NCBI GenBank assembly: GCA_035645095.1
Contig: DASQNG010000175.1
Coordinates: 1-19,319, forward strand
From: Gaiellasilicea sp035645095
GTDB lineage: Bacteria > Actinomycetota > Thermoleophilia > Gaiellales > Gaiellaceae
Length of the DNA: 19,319 bases
Direction: 5' to 3'
Both the position numbers and the translations under genes were made by a program. The notes under the pieces were generated by a model, which saw only the letters and a program-made list of their open reading frames with translations, had not been told where the DNA came from and did not search any database. How positions within the stretch are numbered: the first letter of the stretch is position 1; each line of letters opens with the position of its first letter. Below, one piece after another: positions 15,238 to 19,319 of the stretch.

Positions 15238-15293
15238 CGCGAGCCGGCGCCGGGCGCCGCCCTGCCAGCGGCATTGCCGGTCTCGGAGACGGC
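15228..15293 (+). repeat. First copy of a degenerate direct repeat: desaturase 3' end plus hairpin
   Basis: GGCCGAGTAGC at 15228-15238, which includes the desaturase stop, continues as GCGAGCCGGCGCCGGG; a hairpin follows at 15276-15293 (GCCG-TCT / AGA-CGGC, one bulged G). Both parts recur in the same order from 15380. Over the first 27 bases the copies match at 24 positions. Confidence 0.5.
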
Positions 15294-15617
15294 CTCGTGG
15301 CGGGTACCAGAAGGACCGCGCCGGCGCAAGACGGCGCACGGGACGCGGCCCAAACGAGCGGATGCGCTGGGGTCTCGCTGGCCGAGTAGCACGAGCAGGC
15401 GCCGGACGGTGATCAGCGTTGCCCGTCTCAAGAATCGGGCTGCACGAGGGCGGCGGCGACCCACAGCGGCGACGAGCACCGGGGCCGGTGAGGAGCCCGG
15501 CCACGGCAGCGAGCCGCAGAAAGCCGGGAGAGCTCACGGGAGGACCATCCCAGACGGGGCGGAGGTCTCCGGCAGCGCGGCCCCGCAGTCCCGCCGGGTC
15601 ACCGGCGCGCGGCGGGG
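15238..15617. other. Noncoding 380-base gap with serial hairpins
   Basis: No convincing gene is present on either strand. The gap lies between the convergent desaturase and acyl-CoA dehydrogenase genes. It holds hairpins at 15276-15293, 15421-15440 (GCCCG/CGGGC), 15477-15490 (CACCGG/CCGGTG), a nested one at 15496-15528 (CCCGGC/GCCGGG outside, CGGC/GCCG inside) and another nested one at 15580-15618. A partial direct repeat spans it. The structure may be a long 3' UTR, a small RNA or decayed DNA; high GC content makes chance stems common. Confidence 0.45.
15380..15440 (+). repeat. Second copy of the degenerate direct repeat
   Basis: GGCCGAGTAGC at 15380-15390 followed by ACGAGCAGGCGCCGGA repeats the desaturase 3' end 152 bases downstream. 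It is followed, as in the first copy, by TTGCC and a GTCTC-bearing hairpin (15421-15440) whose stem bases differ from the first copy but still pair. Confidence 0.5.
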
Positions 15618-15618
15618 C
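15580..15618 (-). terminator. Nested hairpin at the 3' end of the acyl-CoA dehydrogenase gene
   Basis: GCCCCGC (15580-15586) pairs with GCGGGGC (15612-15618) over 7 bp; inside, GCCGG (15593-15597) pairs with CCGGC (15602-15606) around a four-base loop. The outer stem includes one base of the dehydrogenase stop codon (complement of 15618-15620). There is no T tract. A 3'-end or terminator role is likely but unproven. Confidence 0.4.
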
Positions 15619-16835
15619 TAGGAGAAGCGGTACACGCCGCCGTCCCTGAACTCCTTCAGGATCCGGCGGGAGACGACCATCCGGTGCACCTCGTCGGGGC
15701 CATCGTAGATCCGCGCGCCGCGCGCCATCGCATACATGTGCCCGAGCGGGGTCTCGTCGGTGAGCCCGCGCGCCCCGTGCGTCTGGATCGCGCGGTCGAT
15801 CACGTCGTGCAGCACCCGTGCCGCGTAGAACTTGATCAGGGAGACCTCGACCCGCGCCTCGTCGCCCTCGTCGAGCTTGCGCGCCGCGTCGAGCGTCATC
15901 AGCCGGCACGCCTGGATCTCGGCCGCCGAGTCGGCGATCCAATTCTGCACCGTCTGCTTCTCGGCGAGCGGACCGCCGAAGGCCTGACGCTCCAGCGAGT
16001 AGGAGCACATCAGCTCGAAGGCCCGCTGCATCTGCCCGAGCCACCGCATCACGTGGTGGATCCGCCCCGGGCCGAGGCGCTTCTGCGCGATCCGGAACCC
16101 GTCGCCCGGATCGCCGAGCACGTTCGCGAGCGGCACGCGAACGCCGGTGTAGCGCACCTCGCAGTGCGTCGACCAGCCGCGGCCGCGGTGCCCGAGCACC
16201 GGCACCGGCCGCACGACCTCGACCCCCGGCGTGTCCGCCGGCACCAGGATCTGGCTCATCCGCCGGTGCGGCGGCGCCTCCGGGTCGGTCACCGCCATCA
16301 CGATCCCGAAGGCTGCGCCCTCGGCGGAGGACGAGAACCACTTGTGACCGTCGATCACCCACGCGTCGCCGTCGGCAACGGCGCGAGTGCGGAGCAGCGT
16401 CGGGTCGGCGCCGGACACCTCGGGCTCGGTCATCGAGAAGAACGAGCGCTGCGTCCCCTCGACGAGCGGACGCAGGAAGCGCTCCTTCTGCTCGTCGGTG
16501 CCGAAGAGGTGCAGGATCTCGCCGTTCCCCGCGTCCGGTGCCTGGCAGTTGAAGACGAGCTGCGCCCACGTCGAGCGGCCGATCTCCTCGTTCAGGAGCG
16601 CGTACTCGATGAAGCCCGAGCCACTGCCGCCGGCCTCCGCAGGCAAGTGCGGCGCCCAGATGCCCGCGTCCTTGGCCTTCGCCCGTAAGGCCGCGACGAG
16701 CGCGTCCGCGGCCTCGTCCTCCCGGGCGAGCGCCGGCTCGGCCGGGTAGACGTGCTCTTCCATGAACGCGCGCACCTCGGCGCGCCGCTCGGCGACGCGC
16801 TCGAGCAGGTCGGGGTTGAGCGCGACCGCCGTCAT
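15618..16835 (-). CDS. Acyl-CoA dehydrogenase family flavoprotein
   Basis: This 405-residue FAD enzyme oxidises an acyl-CoA thioester to the 2-enoyl-CoA. The N-terminal helical domain is followed by the flavin-binding signature FFSMTEPEVSGADPTLLRTRA, then GDAWVIDGHKWFSSSA. The C-terminal domain has RQAFGGPLAEKQTVQNWIADSAAEI and ends MARGARIYDGPDEVHRMVVSRRIL. The closing ARGARIYDGPDEVHRMV segment most resembles the ACAD10/11 type, which act on long or unusual acyl groups; that assignment is from memory of the family. The ATG at 16833-16835 is used. It is transcribed away from the lactate-monooxygenase-like gene. Confidence 0.92.
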   Translation of the reverse strand: MTAVALNPDLLERVAERRAEVRAFMEEHVYPAEPALAREDEAADALVAALRAKAKDAGIWAPHLPAEAGGSGSGFIEYALLNEEIGRSTWAQLVFNCQAPDAGNGEILHLFGTDEQKERFLRPLVEGTQRSFFSMTEPEVSGADPTLLRTRAVADGDAWVIDGHKWFSSSAEGAAFGIVMAVTDPEAPPHRRMSQILVPADTPGVEVVRPVPVLGHRGRGWSTHCEVRYTGVRVPLANVLGDPGDGFRIAQKRLGPGRIHHVMRWLGQMQRAFELMCSYSLERQAFGGPLAEKQTVQNWIADSAAEIQACRLMTLDAARKLDEGDEARVEVSLIKFYAARVLHDVIDRAIQTHGARGLTDETPLGHMYAMARGARIYDGPDEVHRMVVSRRILKEFRDGGVYRFS

Positions 16836-16851
16836 GGGCGAGAGTCTGCAC

Positions 16852-17997
16852 GTGATCGAGCCCGGAAGCCAGGTCCAGAACGCGATCTACCTCGCCGGCG
16901 GCTCCGAGTGGCCCGTCTCGGCGGAGGAGTGGGAGACGCGGGCGCGGGAGACGCTCGAGCCGGGCCCGTTCGACTACGTCGCCGGCGGTGCGGGGTCGGA
17001 GGCGACGCTGCGCGCGAACCTGGAGGCGTTCGAGCGCCGGCGCCTGCGGCCGCGGATGCTCGTCGGGACGGCGGAGCGCGACATCTCGGTGGAGGTGCTG
17101 GGCCTCCGCTCGCCGGTGCCGTTCCTGCTCGCCCCGGTCGGCGTGCTCTCGATCGTCCACCCGGAGGCGGAGCGGGCGGTCGCGCGTGCGGCCGCCGCGA
17201 CCGGCGTGCCGCTCCTGCTCTCGAGCGCGGCCTCGACATCGCTGGAGGACGTGGCGACCGCGGCACCGGAAGCCGCCCGCTGGTTCCAGCTCTACTGGTT
17301 CGCCGACCGCGAGCTCGCCGGGTCGCTCGTCGACCGCGCCGCCGCGGCGGGGTACTGCGCGATCGTCGTCACGCTCGACACGCTCACCCTCGGGTGGCGC
17401 GACCGCGACCTTCGGAACGGCTACCTGCCGTTCCTCGGCGGCGAGGGCCTCGCGCAGTTCTTCTCCGACCCCGCCTTCCGCAGCCGCCTCGAGGCGCCGC
17501 CCGAGGAGGACGTGCGGACGGCGTCGCTGCTCGCGCTAGCGACGTTCCCGAACCTCGGCCTCACGTGGGACGACCTCGCGTGGCTGCGGGCGCGGACCGA
17601 CTTGCCGCTCCTCGTCAAGGGGGTGCTCCGCGGCGACGACGCGCGCACCGCGCTCGAGCACGGCGTCGACGGGATCGTCGTCTCGAACCACGGCGGCCGG
17701 CAGGTGGACGGGGCGGTCGCGTCCCTCGACGCGCTCCCGGAGGTGCGCGAGGCCGTCGGCGTGGAGACGCCGCTGCTGCTGGACAGCGGCATCCGCCGCG
17801 GCAGCGACGTCCTGAAGGCGCTCGCGCTCGGCGCGGACGCCGTCCTGCTCGGGCGGCCATACGTCTACGGGCTCGCCGTCGGCGGGCAGGCGGGCGTCGA
17901 GGCGGTGATCCGGCAGCTCGCGGCCGAGCTCGACCTGACCTGCGCGCTCGCCGGCGTCCCGGTGGCGCGCGACGCGGACTGCTCCCTCGTCGCATGA
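16852..17997 (+). CDS. FMN-dependent alpha-hydroxy acid oxidase, lactate 2-monooxygenase-like
   Basis: This 381-residue barrel protein belongs to the FMN alpha-hydroxy acid dehydrogenase family. Visible family features are YVAGGAGSEATLRAN, LLSSAASTSLEDV, WFQLYW, VVTLDTLTLGWRDRDLRNGY, the lysine in LLVKGVL, the catalytic histidine and arginine in SNHGGRQVDG, and the flavin phosphate site DSGIRRGSDVLKAL and GRPYVYGLAVGG. The GWRDRDLRNGYLPFL segment is closest to lactate 2-monooxygenase, which yields acetate, CO2 and water from lactate and oxygen; the true substrate may differ. The GTG at 16852 is preferred: it follows an AGAGT element at six bases. An ATG at 16834 is the alternative and would share two bases with the start codon of the opposite gene. 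The stop overlaps the next gene (ATGA). Confidence 0.88.
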   Translation: MIEPGSQVQNAIYLAGGSEWPVSAEEWETRARETLEPGPFDYVAGGAGSEATLRANLEAFERRRLRPRMLVGTAERDISVEVLGLRSPVPFLLAPVGVLSIVHPEAERAVARAAAATGVPLLLSSAASTSLEDVATAAPEAARWFQLYWFADRELAGSLVDRAAAAGYCAIVVTLDTLTLGWRDRDLRNGYLPFLGGEGLAQFFSDPAFRSRLEAPPEEDVRTASLLALATFPNLGLTWDDLAWLRARTDLPLLVKGVLRGDDARTALEHGVDGIVVSNHGGRQVDGAVASLDALPEVREAVGVETPLLLDSGIRRGSDVLKALALGADAVLLGRPYVYGLAVGGQAGVEAVIRQLAAELDLTCALAGVPVARDADCSLVA

Positions 17998-18758
17998 GCC
18001 TGTACGTCGAAGAGCACGGCGAGGGCTTCCCGCTCCTCCTGATCCAGGGGCTCGGCTACGCGACCTGGGCGTGGCGCCACCAGCTCGGGCCGTTCTCCGA
18101 GCGCTTCCGGGTGATCGCGTTCGACAACCGCGGCGCCGGCCGCTCCGAGAAGACACCCGGCCCGTACTCGATCGAGGGGCTCGCCGACGACGCGGTCGGC
18201 GTCCTCCAGGGGCGGCGCGCACACGTCCTCGGCATCTCGATGGGCGGCTACATCGCGCAGACGCTGGCGCTGCGGCATCCCGAGCTCGTCGAGCGCCTCG
18301 TGCTCGGCTGCACGGGCAGCGGCGGCCCGGAGAACGTGACGACGCCGAAGGCGACGACCGACGAGTGGGAGGCGCACGCGCACCTGCCGACGCCGGAGTT
18401 CGCCCGCGCGACGATGCATCTCTCGTTCGCACCGGGGTGGGCGGACGAGCATCCGGAGGAGCTGGAGGATCTGCTCGCCGCGCGGCTCGAGTTCCCGACG
18501 CCGATGGAGGCGTGGCGGGCGCAGTACGACGCGTGCTGGGGCTTCGTCGGCCGCGTCTCGCCGCTCGAGCGGATCGAGGCGCCGACGCTCGTCCTGCACG
18601 GTGACGCGGACCGGATCGTCCCCTACGAGAACGGGCTCCACCTCGCCCGCCGGATCCCGCACACGGAGCTCGTCACGTTCCCCGGCACCGGCCATCTCCT
18701 CTTCCTGGAGCGGCCACGGGAGTTCAACGAGGCGGTGCTGCGGTTTCTCTCGCCGTGA
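17994..18758 (+). CDS. Alpha/beta hydrolase
   Basis: This 254-residue alpha/beta hydrolase has the nucleophile S82 in the elbow GISMGGYIAQ, a probable acid D206 in HGDADRIVPYENG, and H234 in GTGHLLFLE. The oxyanion-hole strand is LLLIQGLGYATWAW, followed by VIAFDNRGAGRSEKTPG. A cap region lies roughly at residues 115-185. It resembles the 3-oxoadipate enol-lactonase/esterase branch, but substrate cannot be told from sequence. No signal peptide is present. It is translated with the upstream flavoenzyme through an ATGA overlap, so the two may act on the same compound. Confidence 0.9.
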   Translation: MSLYVEEHGEGFPLLLIQGLGYATWAWRHQLGPFSERFRVIAFDNRGAGRSEKTPGPYSIEGLADDAVGVLQGRRAHVLGISMGGYIAQTLALRHPELVERLVLGCTGSGGPENVTTPKATTDEWEAHAHLPTPEFARATMHLSFAPGWADEHPEELEDLLAARLEFPTPMEAWRAQYDACWGFVGRVSPLERIEAPTLVLHGDADRIVPYENGLHLARRIPHTELVTFPGTGHLLFLERPREFNEAVLRFLSP

Positions 18759-18777
18759 GCGGCGGGCGCCGACGGTT

Positions 18778-18783
18778 TAGAGT
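18778..18783 (+). promoter_or_regulatory. Candidate -10 box for a leaderless acyl-CoA dehydrogenase gene
   Basis: TAGAGT is followed by six bases (CGGGTC) and the GTG at 18790. The surrounding 31-base gap holds no Shine-Dalgarno. Spacing equals that before hisA and fbiC. No -35 match was found. Confidence 0.5.
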
Positions 18784-18789
18784 CGGGTC

Positions 18790-19319
18790 GTGGACCTGCG
18801 CGACACGCCCGAGGAGGCTGCGTTCCGGAGCGAGCTGCGCGGCTGGCTCGACGCGAACCTGACCGGCGAGATCCGTGGCGGCCGCTTCGAGGAGGCAGGG
18901 CGCGAGTGGAGCCGCAAGCTGCACGAGGCCGGCTACGCGGGCCTGACGTGGCCGCGCGAGTACGGCGGCTCCGGCGCGCCGTACAGCCACCAGGCGATCT
19001 TCCTCGAGGAGATGGCGCGGGCCGAGGCGCCGCCGCACCTCGGCGTGATCGGCCTCGGCATGGCCGGCCCGACGATCATCGCGCACGGCACCGAGGAGCA
19101 GAAGGCGCGCTACCTGGAGAGGATCCTCTCGACCGAGGAGATCTGGTGCCAGGGCTTCTCGGAGCCCGGCGCCGGCTCCGACCTGTCGGCCGTCCGCACG
19201 TCCGCGCGGCTCGACGGCGACCACTTCGTCGTGAACGGCCAGAAGGTGTGGTCGTCCTTCGCCCACATCGCGCACTGGTGCATCCTCGTGACGCGCAGCG
19301 ACCCCGAGAGCCGCAGCCA
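18790..19319 (+). CDS. Acyl-CoA dehydrogenase, 3' end beyond the window
   Basis: The frame opens with GTG at 18790-18792 (MDLRDTPEEAAFRSELRGWL) and stays open for 176 codons to the window edge, so about the N-terminal 45 percent is visible. It shows LHEAGYAGLTWPREYGGSGA near residues 44-63, AHGTEEQKARYL, the FAD/substrate motif WCQGFSEPGAGSDLSAVRT, and VVNGQKVWSSFAHIAHWCILV. This is the actinobacterial FadE type. The catalytic glutamate lies in the missing part. It follows the alpha/beta hydrolase by 31 bases, with its own candidate promoter, and differs from the dehydrogenase at 15618-16835, which has no GxGSD motif. Confidence 0.93.
   Translation, partial: MDLRDTPEEAAFRSELRGWLDANLTGEIRGGRFEEAGREWSRKLHEAGYAGLTWPREYGGSGAPYSHQAIFLEEMARAEAPPHLGVIGLGMAGPTIIAHGTEEQKARYLERILSTEEIWCQGFSEPGAGSDLSAVRTSARLDGDHFVVNGQKVWSSFAHIAHWCILVTRSDPESRS

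Noticed and set aside
15294..15580. Possible small genes in the gap after the desaturase
   Set aside because: All short frames there have arginine/proline/alanine-rich shadow composition, no ribosome site and no recognisable motif.

Overview
The window is GC-rich bacterial DNA, almost fully coding, with many GTG starts and genes packed by 4-base GTGA/ATGA overlaps. A YerC-type TrpR relative heading a his operon, an F420 gene (fbiC), Liv-type transport, several acyl-CoA dehydrogenases and TANNNT boxes six bases before start codons point to an actinobacterium, possibly a deep-branching class such as Thermoleophilia. The lineage is inferred from gene content and style only.

Layout. 1-486 (+): C-terminal part of a secreted fasciclin-domain protein, ending stop-to-stop against the his operon. 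487-6269 (-): histidine operon, transcribed as TrpR-like regulator, hisG, hisD, a fused hisC-hisB, hisH, hisF, hisIE. 6284-8225 (+), divergent from the regulator: hisA, a DsbA/FrnE-type thiol oxidoreductase, and a possible metallo-beta-lactamase-like protein. 8308-10653 (-): fbiC, FO synthase. 10699-14190 (-): livG-livF-livH-livM; no substrate-binding protein gene is in view. 14302-15237 (+): fatty acyl desaturase. 15238-15617: noncoding, rich in hairpins, with a partial duplication of the desaturase 3' end. 15618-16835 (-): acyl-CoA dehydrogenase. 16852-18758 (+): lactate-monooxygenase-like flavoenzyme and an alpha/beta hydrolase. 18790 to the end (+): a second acyl-CoA dehydrogenase, cut by the window edge.

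The most striking feature is at 7000-7608. The DsbA-like gene has an in-frame TGA at 7039-7041, exactly where the first cysteine of the CPFC active site should be. Reading it as selenocysteine gives a complete 202-residue protein with a UPFC motif. A 10-bp stem with a 10-nt loop follows at the spacing expected of a bacterial SECIS element. This looks like a selenoprotein encoded in the hisA operon. The selenocysteine machinery (selA, selB, selC, selD) is not in the window.

Other notable points are the HisC-HisB fusion, which depends on a single base; three tandem 8-bp repeats that touch or contain both divergent start codons at the hisA/regulator junction and may be an operator; and a recurring leaderless-promoter pattern.

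Together the his genes cover every step from PRPP and ATP to histidine except histidinol-phosphate phosphatase, which must be encoded elsewhere.
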